This document shows, piece after piece, positions 46,945 to 56,515 of a stretch of DNA of 64,000 bases. A program made the translations under genes and the position numbers. The DNA lies in assembly GCF_025465275.1 (NCBI RefSeq), contig NZ_JAODNK010000086.1, forward strand, positions 85,524-149,523. Reading direction: 5' to 3'. Source of the DNA: Nocardia sp. GTDB taxonomy: Bacteria > Actinomycetota > Actinomycetes > Mycobacteriales > Mycobacteriaceae. The notes beneath the pieces are model-generated. The model was not told where the DNA came from. It was given only the letters and a program-made list of their open reading frames with translations, and searched no databases. The stretch's first letter is position 1. Every line of letters begins with the position of its first letter.

Positions 46945-47838
46945 TTATCGATGAACGGTCGGCCGACTGCGCAGACCGCGGGCGAGGTGTTCGATGAACT
47001 GGCGTGAGTCGGCGGGGCTGAGCGCGGTCATGGCGAGGCGGTTGAAGATCTTGTCGCGAATCCCGACGGCGGGCTTGTCATCGATGTAGCGAATCTCGCC
47101 CTGTGCTTCCACCACCGCCATCTCGAGGTCGCCCGCGGCTCCGGGTGAGGGCACCCGGACCAGGATGTAGCGGTCTTCCATTCCCGCGCCCGGTGCCTGG
47201 TGGGTGAACGGCATGACCTGGATCTGGATGTTCGGGCGCCGGGACAGCTCGATGAGGTGGCTGAGCTGATCGAGCATCACCGCATCCCCGCCGTAGGTTC
47301 GCCGGAGACACGATTCGGACAGGATCGTGTGGGATTCGGGCGCATGGCGCTTGAACAGGATCTGCTGACGCGCGATCCTCGCCTCCACGTAGTCCTCGAC
47401 CGTCACCGCGTCCGGATCGTCGGGATCGAGCTGCAGGGGTTCGTGCAGCGCTCGAATGTAGTTGGGGTGCTGCAGCAGACCGGGAACGATCTCGGCCGCG
47501 GTTTCCCGCAGCCGATCCGCCACATCTTCGAGGTCGACCAGCAGTCGCAGCTCCTCGATATAGGCGCGCCGGTAACCCGAGGTCCAGAACCCGCGGCGAT
47601 GGCTGTCGCCGCGCAGGTCGAGCAGGATCCGAATGTAGACCTCGTCGGCGACGCCGAGTTTTCTCGCCAGCTGTTCGAGATCGTCGGCGCTGAGATTGCC
47701 GTTGCCGGCGACCGCTGCCGCGATTCGGGACTGGCTGACCCCGATCAGTTTGCCCGCGTCGGCCTGGGTGGTGCGCGCGCGGCGCAGCATCGCGTCAATT
47801 TCCCGGCCCAGGAGCACTTTTCGTGCGGTTCTTGCCAT
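46945..47838 (-). CDS. XRE family regulator with Scr1/DUF5753-type C-terminus
   Basis: LLGREIDAMLRRARTTQADAGKLIGVSQSRIAAAVAGNGNLSADDLEQLARKLG; EIVPGLLQHPNYIRAL; MLDQLSHLIELSRRPNIQIQVMPF. Confidence 0.92.
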   Translation of the reverse strand: MARTARKVLLGREIDAMLRRARTTQADAGKLIGVSQSRIAAAVAGNGNLSADDLEQLARKLGVADEVYIRILLDLRGDSHRRGFWTSGYRRAYIEELRLLVDLEDVADRLRETAAEIVPGLLQHPNYIRALHEPLQLDPDDPDAVTVEDYVEARIARQQILFKRHAPESHTILSESCLRRTYGGDAVMLDQLSHLIELSRRPNIQIQVMPFTHQAPGAGMEDRYILVRVPSPGAAGDLEMAVVEAQGEIRYIDDKPAVGIRDKIFNRLAMTALSPADSRQFIEHLARGLRSRPTVHR

Positions 47839-47889
47839 GGCTCCCCACCGTATCGGGCTGCGCTTCGAACGCCACTATTCCATAATTCT

Positions 47890-47922
47890 GATTATCAGGT
47901 TAGATTATCAACCACGATTATC
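47890..47922. promoter_or_regulatory. Iteron-like triple direct repeat
   Basis: GATTATC at 47890, 47903 and 47916, exactly 13 bp apart, in the intergenic region of two divergent XRE genes. Confidence 0.65.
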
Positions 47923-48002
47923 GCGCGAAACGGCTTGTGGGCCAACGTCGTACCGCACCTGCCCTACTGCGCTTCCAGCGAGCCGAAGAAGGGCGGGGGA
48001 CC

Positions 48003-49454
48003 ATGGACGTCACAGACCCCCACACCGACCACAGCGACCCCCAGGCCGCGACCATCAGCTCATGGGGTCGATATTTACGCACCTTCCGCCGCATCCAATT
48101 AGGGCTCAGCCGTGGGGATTTCGCCGAACTGGTCAATGAGCAGGGCCGGCGGCAGGGCATCAATGTCGCGTGTTCGGAACGGCATGTAGCGCGCTGGGAA
48201 CTCGGAGAGGTCACCCGGCCGAACAAGACCTATCGCGATCTGCTGGCCGCGATCGGCGCACCGGATCCCGCGGCCGCCGGTTCGCCCGCACCCTCGGGTC
48301 CTGCCGATTCCCCTCCGCCGGCGACGGCTCACCACACCGGTGCGGAAACCGCAGCACGCGAACGCGATAGGACACTTCTCGAGGCACTCGCCACCGCGGT
48401 CGTCGGCTCTCCTGACATCCTCACACCGTGGCTGCCGCTGCTGGACGAGGCCGAACCCGAGACGCTCATCGGGCACACCGGGCAGTTCGATCTCGACTTC
48501 GTGCGCAGCGCCACCGCCCGGTTGCGGGAAGTCGACCAAAGTCACGGCGGGTCCGCAGTGGCCGAACAGGCCGTCAACCTCTTGACATTGACGACCGCAC
48601 TGCTGGCACGGTGCCGGGGCGAAGCACGCGAACATTCGATGCTGATCGCCTCCGCAGATCTCGCACGCTTGGTCGGATGGGCCTTCCACGATGTCGGCGA
48701 CCAGTATCGCGCACGCCAATACGCCACGCTGGCACTGTTTTTCGCACGCCGGGCCGGGGCGGACAGCCTGGTCGCGTCGATCCTGTACGTCCTGGGACGG
48801 ATCAACTTGATCGAACACGATCCGCGCACGGCCCTGCGCATCTTCCAGCTCGGGCAAATGCCCGCCCAGGATGCCGCCAACAGTGGGGAATCGGCCCGCC
48901 TCTACGCCAATGAGGCCTGGGCGCACGCCATGATGGGCGACGCCAACCGAATGCGGTTCGCACTGGGACGCGCCGAAGACGAGATCGCCCGCGTCGGTGA
49001 CCTCATCGACCCGTGGACCCGAGTGTTCTTCACCCCGGGCGAATTCACCGGTATGCAGTCGGTGATCCACAGCGAGTACGCGCTCACCGCAAGCGGTCCG
49101 GCCGTCGAACGCTATACCCTCGCGGCCGTCGAAGGCGCGCAGGCGTCGCTGGCCGCCTCCGCGCCGGGACGACCCGCTCGCAGCATTCTGTTCGACAACA
49201 TCACCATTGCCACCGGGGCTTTCCGCCTCGGTCAGATCGGTGACGCCGTTTCGTTCGCCAACGCCTCGCTGGCATTGACCAGCCAGGTCGACAGCGGAAG
49301 AGTCGCCGGCCGACTCAGCCGGATGGCGCAGGCCGCCACCCTCTCCTCACCGCGGTCCGACGTCAAAGACGTCTGTCACGCGGTACAGCGAGCGCTCGAC
49401 ACCGCCCCGCGCAGACCACAGTCGATCGAGTACCAGCTCGCCACCACCGCGTGA
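48003..49454 (+). CDS. XRE-type HTH protein with C-terminal TPR-like region
   Basis: WGRYLRTFRRIQLGLSRGDFAELVNEQGRRQGINVACSERHVARWELGEVTRPNKTYRDLLAAIG, then alpha-helical repeats. Confidence 0.82.
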   Translation: MDVTDPHTDHSDPQAATISSWGRYLRTFRRIQLGLSRGDFAELVNEQGRRQGINVACSERHVARWELGEVTRPNKTYRDLLAAIGAPDPAAAGSPAPSGPADSPPPATAHHTGAETAARERDRTLLEALATAVVGSPDILTPWLPLLDEAEPETLIGHTGQFDLDFVRSATARLREVDQSHGGSAVAEQAVNLLTLTTALLARCRGEAREHSMLIASADLARLVGWAFHDVGDQYRARQYATLALFFARRAGADSLVASILYVLGRINLIEHDPRTALRIFQLGQMPAQDAANSGESARLYANEAWAHAMMGDANRMRFALGRAEDEIARVGDLIDPWTRVFFTPGEFTGMQSVIHSEYALTASGPAVERYTLAAVEGAQASLAASAPGRPARSILFDNITIATGAFRLGQIGDAVSFANASLALTSQVDSGRVAGRLSRMAQAATLSSPRSDVKDVCHAVQRALDTAPRRPQSIEYQLATTA

Positions 49455-49624
49455 GGACTCCGAATGTCCTGATCAGGTCTGCCGATGTCATCCGCGGGAG
49501 TGGTCGGACACAGAATGCCCTGTCGAATGTCATTGTCGCAGAACCAGTTCAACGATTGACTCAATACATGACTTTCCGACCGCCGGCATTGACGCTTACC
49601 CAGAACTAGCCCGGGAACATACTC

Positions 49625-50515
49625 ATGTGGTTCGGATATGCCCGTATGGAACTGCTGCCGATCAATGTCCGGCGCGCCGTTCCGCACGCGATTCGCGTGT
49701 ACGCCACCGACCGTGGATTCGGCGACGGGGAGGTGCTTTTCGAACCTATCGCCCCCGAGATTCTGCTACGCGACATGCTCTCCGACCTCGATCGGGCCGA
49801 CCCCGTCGCGACGGTCATGCCCCGCCTGCGGCAGGCCGCGCAGCACTGGGGTATCGACCTCGATCGCGTCTTCGACGGTCCGCGACGCGCAGATGTGTTA
49901 TGGCACATCGTGAATTCGATCGAGGGCTCGGCGGGAGCGCAATTGATCGTGCCCTCCCACGAGCATCTGACCGACCTCGGTCCCTCCGGACGCGCGGTCG
50001 TCGCTCAACTCTCGGGGATGCGCACCCTCGAGGTTCACTACCTCGACGAGACCTCCGCCGTGGCCGATCTGCAGCGATCGAGCACGTCCGAGGACGCACC
50101 CAGCGACGACGACCAGGTGCTGGTGGAAACTCGAATCGGCGCGATCCCGGCCGTGGCCCAACTCGACGCGGCCACCGAGCTCAGTCGCCTCGGACGGCCG
50201 GAGATCATCGAGTACGTCGACGCGATCTATGTGGCATTGATCGACGACGCCGTCACCACCGCACCGGTGTCCGGCGTCCTCGAATTTCCGCCGGACGCCG
50301 GTCGCGCTGCCATCCGGCTGCTCACCGCGGCAGCGACCGGGCGGCTGATCGTGGAACTCGAGGAACCTCGCCACCGCACGGACCCGGTAGCGGCGGCGCT
50401 GATCACCTTGTGCGAGAACACCCTACGGTTCACCGACGGGTCTCGGACATTCACCCGCTGCACCCTGCCCGACGGGGCGCGCTCCTCGGACGTCGAGTCG
50501 AGGGATCGAGGATGA
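49625..50515 (+). CDS. Hypothetical protein (weak resolvase-like segment)
   Basis: 296 aa; long intact ORF; translationally coupled to the next gene by ATGA overlap. Confidence 0.6.
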   Translation: MWFGYARMELLPINVRRAVPHAIRVYATDRGFGDGEVLFEPIAPEILLRDMLSDLDRADPVATVMPRLRQAAQHWGIDLDRVFDGPRRADVLWHIVNSIEGSAGAQLIVPSHEHLTDLGPSGRAVVAQLSGMRTLEVHYLDETSAVADLQRSSTSEDAPSDDDQVLVETRIGAIPAVAQLDAATELSRLGRPEIIEYVDAIYVALIDDAVTTAPVSGVLEFPPDAGRAAIRLLTAAATGRLIVELEEPRHRTDPVAAALITLCENTLRFTDGSRTFTRCTLPDGARSSDVESRDRG

Positions 50516-51069
50516 ACCGAACGACGCAGCCCGGCAAGACATCCCCGGCGCCGAGACCCAATCTATGGCCCCGCGAGCGCGTCCGACCGGCCGAGGGGCT
50601 GTTGGACGCCCGCGAACTGCTGCTCGCCGTCGCCGGCAACCTGGCGGGGGGTTCCCCGCTGATCGGCTGGGCGCGCGAACTGGCCGACCTGCACTCCACC
50701 CTCACCACCGCGACCGTGTCCCCGGCGCGCCGTCCAGCCGACTTCGACGACAGCACAGTTCGCGGGCAGATCGGCGAAGTCATCGGCCTGATCGACGAGT
50801 GGTCGGTACTGCATCTCCCGCGCCCGACCGCCGGGCGCCGCCATACGCATTCCCTCGGCGAGGTGATCAGCCACGTTGCCACCACCTATGCGCAGATGCA
50901 GCGCACGCTGCGCCACAGTGGCAGCGCGGCGCACCAGCATCACGCCGCCATGCGCTTCGCGCAGGTCCAGGAAGGCTATTCCGACCTCGTCGGCGAGATT
51001 CGAACATTGCGCGTCCAACTTCCCTTGGGCTCACACGGATCCGCGAAGGCACGATCTGTGCCGAAGTGA
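50512..51069 (+). CDS. DUF4254-like hypothetical protein
   Basis: RELADLHSTLTTA...RGQIGEVIGLIDEWSVLHLPRPTAGRRHTHSLGEVISHVATTYAQMQ... resembles DUF4254 pattern; ATG at 50512. Confidence 0.55.
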   Translation: MNRTTQPGKTSPAPRPNLWPRERVRPAEGLLDARELLLAVAGNLAGGSPLIGWARELADLHSTLTTATVSPARRPADFDDSTVRGQIGEVIGLIDEWSVLHLPRPTAGRRHTHSLGEVISHVATTYAQMQRTLRHSGSAAHQHHAAMRFAQVQEGYSDLVGEIRTLRVQLPLGSHGSAKARSVPK

Positions 51070-51269
51070 AGGGGTGCCCGAATCCGGTGTGATGGCGGCG
51101 AAGCCTGGTGCCTCGGTCGGCGGTGTCGCAGGTCTGCTGCGGCCCGCCGGTTCCGCACGCGGACGTCTCTGCGTGGCATGACTTTTCGCACCTACGTCGG
51201 AACGAACCGGGTGCGCGGAACGTAAGCCTCGTGTAATGCTGAGCGCGGTGTCCAACGAGGGAGTCGCCC

Positions 51270-51566
51270 GTGCAGAATCGACCGTCGGCAGCCGAGCTCC
51301 TGGAGGCACTGGCCGAGCTGCTGGAGGACACGTTATTGCCGGCGTTGCCGCCTGGGCTGCACCACCGTGCGCGGGTCGGGGCGAATCTGGCCAGGATCCT
51401 GAGTCGCGAGATCGACCTCGGGCCGGAGGCGGACCGAAGCGAAATCGAGTTGCTGGCGGCCGTCCCCGACGGCGACAAGCGGGCATTGTGGCAAGCGCTG
51501 ACCGAGGTGGTGCGCGCCGATCTGGCGATCGCCAAGCCTGGCTACGACAGCTGGGAGGGTGAGTGA
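51270..51566 (+). CDS. DUF6285-like small protein (LvaB-like)
   Basis: QNRPSAAELLEALAELLEDTLLPALPPGLHHRARVGANLARILSREIDLG; directly upstream of and overlapping the kinase gene. Confidence 0.7.
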   Translation: MQNRPSAAELLEALAELLEDTLLPALPPGLHHRARVGANLARILSREIDLGPEADRSEIELLAAVPDGDKRALWQALTEVVRADLAIAKPGYDSWEGE

Positions 51567-52564
51567 TCACCGATCCGGTCGCGGGCCTGGCCGCGTTTTT
51601 GACAGAAACCTTCGGCAAACCGGTTCAGGTCACCGAGGTGGAAGTTCTGTCGGCTGGTGCGCGCCGGCGCAATGTCGCCTTCACCGCGCACATCGAGGGT
51701 GAGGGTCCACGCAAACTGGTCGCCACCCTCGTTCCGCCCGCGGTGCAGATCATTTCGGTCGATACCGAAGCGGCAGTGCGCGAACTGGCTCGCGCGCACG
51801 GCGTTCCGGTGCCCGAGGTGGTGGCGGTGTGCGGCGACCTCCGGGCGGGGGAGCCGTTCGTGATCTCGGTCCACGTGGACGGAGAGACCGTCCCGCGCAA
51901 GGTGTTACGCCTCATCGCGGTTGCCGGTAACGCCGAAACCGTGGCCCGTCAGTGGGGCGAGGCGATGGGCAGGCTGCACGCCATCGACCCGGGCGCAGCA
52001 CCCGAGGTCCTGCCGGCTGCAAGTACCGATCCGGCCGCCGACACCCTTCGCGCTGCGGAGAAGGGCGTGCGCACACTACTGGGCGAGCGGCCGGTGTTCG
52101 CGATGGCGCTGCGCTGGCTCGAACGCAGGCAACCGGCCCCGCCGCCACGTATCGCGCTGCTGCACACCGATCTACGCAACGGGAACATCATCGTCGGCGA
52201 GGATGGTCTGCGCGCCGTGCTCGACTGGGAAGGTGCGCAACGCTTCGGCGACCCGATGCGCGATGTGGCCTGGCCCGCCCTGCGGATGTGGCGCTTCCGC
52301 GAGGACGCGAAAGAGTTCGGCGGTTTCGCCGATCGCGCGACCTTCGTTCGCGGCTACGAGTCTGCGGGCGGCGAGTTCGACCTGGACCGCTTCCGCTGGT
52401 GGAAGGTGATGGGCACGCTGGTGTGGGGCGTCGGGCTGGCGTCGCAGGCGGCCGCGCACCTGGACGGCACCGTCCGGGACATCGTCATGGCCGCCAGCGG
52501 CCGCCGCGTGTCCGAGATCGAGTGGGATCTGCTCATGCAGATCCGGCCGGACGCGAAAGCTTAG
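51563..52564 (+). CDS. APH-fold phosphotransferase (ACAD10/LvaA-like kinase)
   Basis: IALLHTDLRNGNIIVGEDGLRAVLDWEGAQRFGDPMRDVAWPALRMWRF. Confidence 0.88.
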   Translation: MITDPVAGLAAFLTETFGKPVQVTEVEVLSAGARRRNVAFTAHIEGEGPRKLVATLVPPAVQIISVDTEAAVRELARAHGVPVPEVVAVCGDLRAGEPFVISVHVDGETVPRKVLRLIAVAGNAETVARQWGEAMGRLHAIDPGAAPEVLPAASTDPAADTLRAAEKGVRTLLGERPVFAMALRWLERRQPAPPPRIALLHTDLRNGNIIVGEDGLRAVLDWEGAQRFGDPMRDVAWPALRMWRFREDAKEFGGFADRATFVRGYESAGGEFDLDRFRWWKVMGTLVWGVGLASQAAAHLDGTVRDIVMAASGRRVSEIEWDLLMQIRPDAKA

Positions 52565-52572
52565 GAGCGAGT

Positions 52573-53835
52573 ATGGATTTCGAACTGCCCGACGAACTGA
52601 CCGCGTATCTGCAAGAACTGGACTCGTTCATCGAGGCCGAGATCATCCCGCTCGAACAACAACACGACAATATCCGCTTCTTCGACCATCGCCGTGAGGA
52701 CGCCCGCACCGACTGGGACCGCGGCGGCCTTCCCAGCGCCGAATGGGAGGAACTGCTGGCCCGAGCGCGCCGAACCGCCGACGCCGCAGGCCATTACCGC
52801 TACGCCTTCCCCAAGGAGTTCGGCGGGCGCGACGGCACCAACCTCGGCATGGCCGTGATCCGGGAGCACCTCGCCAAGCGGGGCCTGGGCCTGCACTGCG
52901 ACCTGCAGAACGAGCACGCCATCGTCGCCAACAACGTGGGTCTGATGCTCATGCTCGAATACGGGTCAGACACCCAGAAGGCGCACTGGGTGGACGGACT
53001 CGCCGCGGGCGCCAAGTTCTTCGCCTTCGCCATCACCGAGCCCGAGCACGGCTCCGATGCCACCCATATGGAGACCACCGCCGTCCGCGACGGCGACGAG
53101 TGGATCATCAACGGCGCCAAAACCTGGAACACCGGTGTGCACATCGCCGACGCTGATCTGATCTTCGCGCGCACCGCCGGCCAGGCAGGTGACGGACGCG
53201 GCATCACCGCGTTCCTGGTGCCCACCGACACTCCCGGTTTCCAGGTCGAGGAGTACCTCTGGACCTTCAATATGCCCACCGACCACGCGCGCATCTCGCT
53301 GACCGATATGCGAGTGCCGAATTCGGCGATCTTCGGGCAGGAAGGACGCGGTCTCGGGGTTGTGCAGCACTTCTTCAACGAGAACCGGATCCGGCAGGCC
53401 GCGTCCAGTCTCGGTGCGGCGCAGTACTGCATCGACCAGTCCGTCGCTTACGCCAAGGAGCGCAAGCCTTTCGGCAAACCGCTCGCCACCAACCAGGCCA
53501 TCCAATTCCCGCTGGTGGAACTGCACACCCAGTGCGAGATGCTGCGCGCGTTGATCCACAAGACCGCTTGGTCGATGGACACCTACGGCACTTTCGCTGT
53601 CTCCGAACAGGTTTCGATGTGCAACTACTGGGCCAACCGACTCTGCTGTGAGGCCGCCGATCGGGCCATGCAGGTCCACGGCGGTCTCGGCTACTCCCGG
53701 CATAAGCCCTTCGAACACATCTACCGCCATCACCGCCGCTACCGCATTACCGAAGGCGCGGAAGAGATCCAGCTGCGGCGCGTGGCCGGCTACCTGTTCG
53801 GCTTCATGGATCGGACTGCGGTCAAGGGCGTGTGA
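52573..53835 (+). CDS. Acyl-CoA dehydrogenase
   Basis: FAFAITEPEHGSDATHMETTAVRDGDEWIINGAKTWNTG; AMQVHGGLGYSRHKPFEHIYRHHRRYRITEGAEEIQLRRVAGYLF. Confidence 0.95.
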   Translation: MDFELPDELTAYLQELDSFIEAEIIPLEQQHDNIRFFDHRREDARTDWDRGGLPSAEWEELLARARRTADAAGHYRYAFPKEFGGRDGTNLGMAVIREHLAKRGLGLHCDLQNEHAIVANNVGLMLMLEYGSDTQKAHWVDGLAAGAKFFAFAITEPEHGSDATHMETTAVRDGDEWIINGAKTWNTGVHIADADLIFARTAGQAGDGRGITAFLVPTDTPGFQVEEYLWTFNMPTDHARISLTDMRVPNSAIFGQEGRGLGVVQHFFNENRIRQAASSLGAAQYCIDQSVAYAKERKPFGKPLATNQAIQFPLVELHTQCEMLRALIHKTAWSMDTYGTFAVSEQVSMCNYWANRLCCEAADRAMQVHGGLGYSRHKPFEHIYRHHRRYRITEGAEEIQLRRVAGYLFGFMDRTAVKGV

Positions 53836-53931
53836 CAGCACCTCGGCCCGCCAATGTTGTTGCCGCACAGTGTCGACAGCCGGACCACCCGATCCGCTCC
53901 ATGTCCCGGGCTACTCGATTAGCTTGGTGCC

Positions 53932-54555
53932 ATGGGACTTTCTGCCGCCGAGGTGTTCGACGAGCTCGGCATGGACTACGAGAAGGCGTTCGCTGGGCTG
54001 ACGACGCACCGTGAGGAGCTCGAGTGGCTGTTGAACCAGCTGTCGGGTAGGACAAAAGTGCTCGATGTCGGTTGCGGCACAGGACGACCGACCGCCGAGC
54101 TACTGGTGGCCGCGGGCCATGATGTCACTGGTTGCGATGTCTCGCCCGGGATGGTCGAGCTCGCCCGCGAGCAGGTCCCCGGTGCTCGATTCGAGGTCGC
54201 GGATCTGCGGACGCTGTCGTATCCGCCCGGGAATTGGGACGCGGTGACGGCATTCTTTCCGCTCCTGCAACTGACCAGGGCCGAAATCGACGCCGCGCTG
54301 GTGAAATTCGCCGGATGGCTCGCGCCAGGCGGCTTCTTCCTGCTGGCCACAGTGCCCGCCGATGTCGAGAGCATCGATATCGAGTTCATGGGAAAACCGG
54401 TCACAGTCAGCAGCTACCCACCGGAAGAGTTCGACCGCCGCCTGACCGCCGCAGGCCTGGAAGTCGTCCGTCACCGAGTAGTCGAATTCCAGCCCGATCA
54501 CCCAGCCGCAGTCCCCGAACACGACCTCTTCATCGCCGCCCGCAAGCCGTCCTGA
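53932..54555 (+). CDS. Class I SAM-dependent methyltransferase
   Basis: KVLDVGCGTGRPTAELLVAAGHDVTGCDVSPGMVELAREQVPGARFEVADLRTL. Confidence 0.92.
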   Translation: MGLSAAEVFDELGMDYEKAFAGLTTHREELEWLLNQLSGRTKVLDVGCGTGRPTAELLVAAGHDVTGCDVSPGMVELAREQVPGARFEVADLRTLSYPPGNWDAVTAFFPLLQLTRAEIDAALVKFAGWLAPGGFFLLATVPADVESIDIEFMGKPVTVSSYPPEEFDRRLTAAGLEVVRHRVVEFQPDHPAAVPEHDLFIAARKPS

Positions 54556-54743
54556 CGTCGCCGGTGCCCGCAAAGCCACGATGACCAGCAGGAAAGTCCC
54601 GTGCGTTCCTTCGCACCGCCCATCACGTCCCGCACCGACGTCAGTAGCCGGGCCTAGGGCCGCGAATGCAGTTGTGCCAGCAGGGTATTCATATCGCGGT
54701 AGGTGGCGGTGACGGGTTCGGCGTCGGGGGCGTGGAAGCGGCG

Positions 54744-54996
54744 CATGCACCCGTCCGGTCTCATCGAGGTCGCGGCGGCCGAGGCCGACGGCCGGTGGCA
54801 CGCCGCTTACGCACCGCAAAGCGATGCCGAGATTCCCGCCGACCTCGCCGCCGCGCTGGCGGCGAACCCGCACGCAGGCACCCGGTTCGAGGCGCTGGAC
54901 AGGACCGCCCGCTATCTGGTGATCCTTCCGTTGTTGAAAGCGCGCACCCCGGCCGTACGCAAAGCTCGCCTGCAGAAAGCCATCTCAGCGCTGTAG
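54744..54996 (+). pseudogene. YdeI-like (OmpD-associated) protein C-terminal fragment
   Basis: MHPSGLIEVAAAEADGRWHAAYAPQSDAEIPADLAAALAANPHAGTRFEALDRTARYLVILPLLKARTPAVRKARLQKAISAL matches only the C-terminal half of the family. Confidence 0.65.
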
Positions 54997-55257
54997 CGCG
55001 TCATGCCACAGACGTGCCGAGCGTTCCAGCCGAGCCCTGCCAGACCACACCCTCCGTTCGAACCCGATGGCCGACTTGATATCTGCCGCCGGCAGGTCGG
55101 CTCCCGCGCGCGAAAGCGCCTGATCCATAAGACCAATATGCCGTCCAGGGATAGTGCGGCGATTGATTCTGGTGTGGCCCTACGCCTGCGGGCTGCGACT
55201 CAATGTTTGAGCCGCCGGCGCCGCGCAGGATAGACCACGCTAAGGCTGGTTCCCTGA

Positions 55258-55734
55258 TCAGAAGGGGCCGAGGTGATCGAGCTCCGCGCCGATCACTTGT
55301 CGTAGGCGATCGTGATGGGGGCTGAGTGCGTAGCGCGGATCGCTCCAATGCTCACTCGGGTACAGCCACACCGGGGCGCGCACCATATCGGCTGGCTCCC
55401 AGTCGAATCGCGGCCAGACATGCGCGTGCAGGAAGGTGTGGGTGTTGCCCAGGATCTCCAGGTTCACACGCAGGAAGGCCGGGTCGAGGCTGCGGCAGGC
55501 ACGTTCGACGGCTTCGCCGAGCCGGTCCATATCGGCGAGGAAGACCATTCGCCTACTCCTGGGCAGGTCGGAAAGACGTTGTACCGCAGGGTTGTCCGAA
55601 AGAAGCAACGAATATCCGGGCAAGAACTGAACGTCGCCGATCACCGCGAACCCCGCACCCAGCCGACGCAGCACCGTGGGGTTCTCCCCGCGCAGGGCAC
55701 TGCCGATTCTCTCGGTTCGAAAATCACCACTCAT
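55258..55734 (-). CDS. HIT family-like protein (diadenosine tetraphosphate hydrolase-like)
   Basis: GDVQFLPGYSLLLSDNPAVQRLSDLPRSRRMVFLADMDRLGEAV...LEILGNTHTFLHAHVWPRF. Confidence 0.8.
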   Translation of the reverse strand: MSGDFRTERIGSALRGENPTVLRRLGAGFAVIGDVQFLPGYSLLLSDNPAVQRLSDLPRSRRMVFLADMDRLGEAVERACRSLDPAFLRVNLEILGNTHTFLHAHVWPRFDWEPADMVRAPVWLYPSEHWSDPRYALSPHHDRLRQVIGAELDHLGPF

Positions 55735-55798
55735 CGCTGATGAGCCTCAGTGCCGTACCTGCTGCGTGACCAGTACCCACTCGCCCGGTGCGGGTGCC

Positions 55799-56515
55799 CT
55801 AGACCGACTGTTTCCGCTGCTGCCGGCCTTGCCACCACACCGCCTTGTTCGCATCGATCTCGTCGGCGTGCACGTAAGCTCGGAACAGTTGGGTTGCCCG
55901 GTAGCCGGCGCTGTCGGCGGCACGCTCGAGCTCGGTGATGTCATGCCAGCGGTGCGCACGGTCGAGCAGTTCCGCAGCAAGCAGCGACAGCACGGGGAGT
56001 GGGCCGGCGGTGGCAGTGGCGATCAAGGCGTCCGCTCCGAGGGTGCCGGTCCATACTGCCCGCAGTTCGCCGGCGTCACAGCGTTGGACGAACTCGAGGA
56101 CACTGCGGGGTTTTGTGCCTTCAGGACTGTCCATCACCAGTCGGATCGCGACCGCGCGTTGCCGGTGCGCGAGGTAGTCGGCGACCGTCAGCGCCGGTGG
56201 GATCGCATCGGCCGCCCGGTGAGTATGGCGCTCTGGGTGATCAGCTGCTGCCGGATACCTGTTGCCGGTAGGGCCGCTGCAGTCGATCATCTTCTGCAGC
56301 TCCGAGCCGGTCAGTGTGAACACCCACGCCGGCAGCCGGGGGCACACTTTCGTCGACGGCATCCTCAACGTCGTCGGCTCGCCGCCGCGGGGCTCCGGGT
56401 CCGCCGGCGTTGCGGGTTCGGCGTCGGGTACGGACGGGTCGACCGAAACCACGATGTCGGTAGTGCGCCGCACCAGCTGGCGCAGCCGGGCTAAGCGAGA
56501 AGCGTTGTCGGACAT
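55799..56515 (-). CDS. Hypothetical protein
   Basis: 238 aa from ATG 56515 (MSDNASRLARLRQLVRRTTDIVVSV); long intact ORF, no family recognised. Confidence 0.5.
   Translation of the reverse strand: MSDNASRLARLRQLVRRTTDIVVSVDPSVPDAEPATPADPEPRGGEPTTLRMPSTKVCPRLPAWVFTLTGSELQKMIDCSGPTGNRYPAAADHPERHTHRAADAIPPALTVADYLAHRQRAVAIRLVMDSPEGTKPRSVLEFVQRCDAGELRAVWTGTLGADALIATATAGPLPVLSLLAAELLDRAHRWHDITELERAADSAGYRATQLFRAYVHADEIDANKAVWWQGRQQRKQSV

Noticed and set aside
49625-50515. Serine recombinase assignment for the 296-aa protein
   Set aside because: Only one segment (GAQLIVPSHEHLTDLGPSGRAVVAQL) resembles resolvases; catalytic Ser/Arg context not convincing, so left as hypothetical.
54985-55128. 47-aa minus-strand ORF MDQALSRAGADLPAADIKSAIGFERRVWSGRARLERSARLWHDALQR
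   Set aside because: Plausible composition but weak RBS and overlap with the YdeI-like remnant; insufficient support to call a gene.
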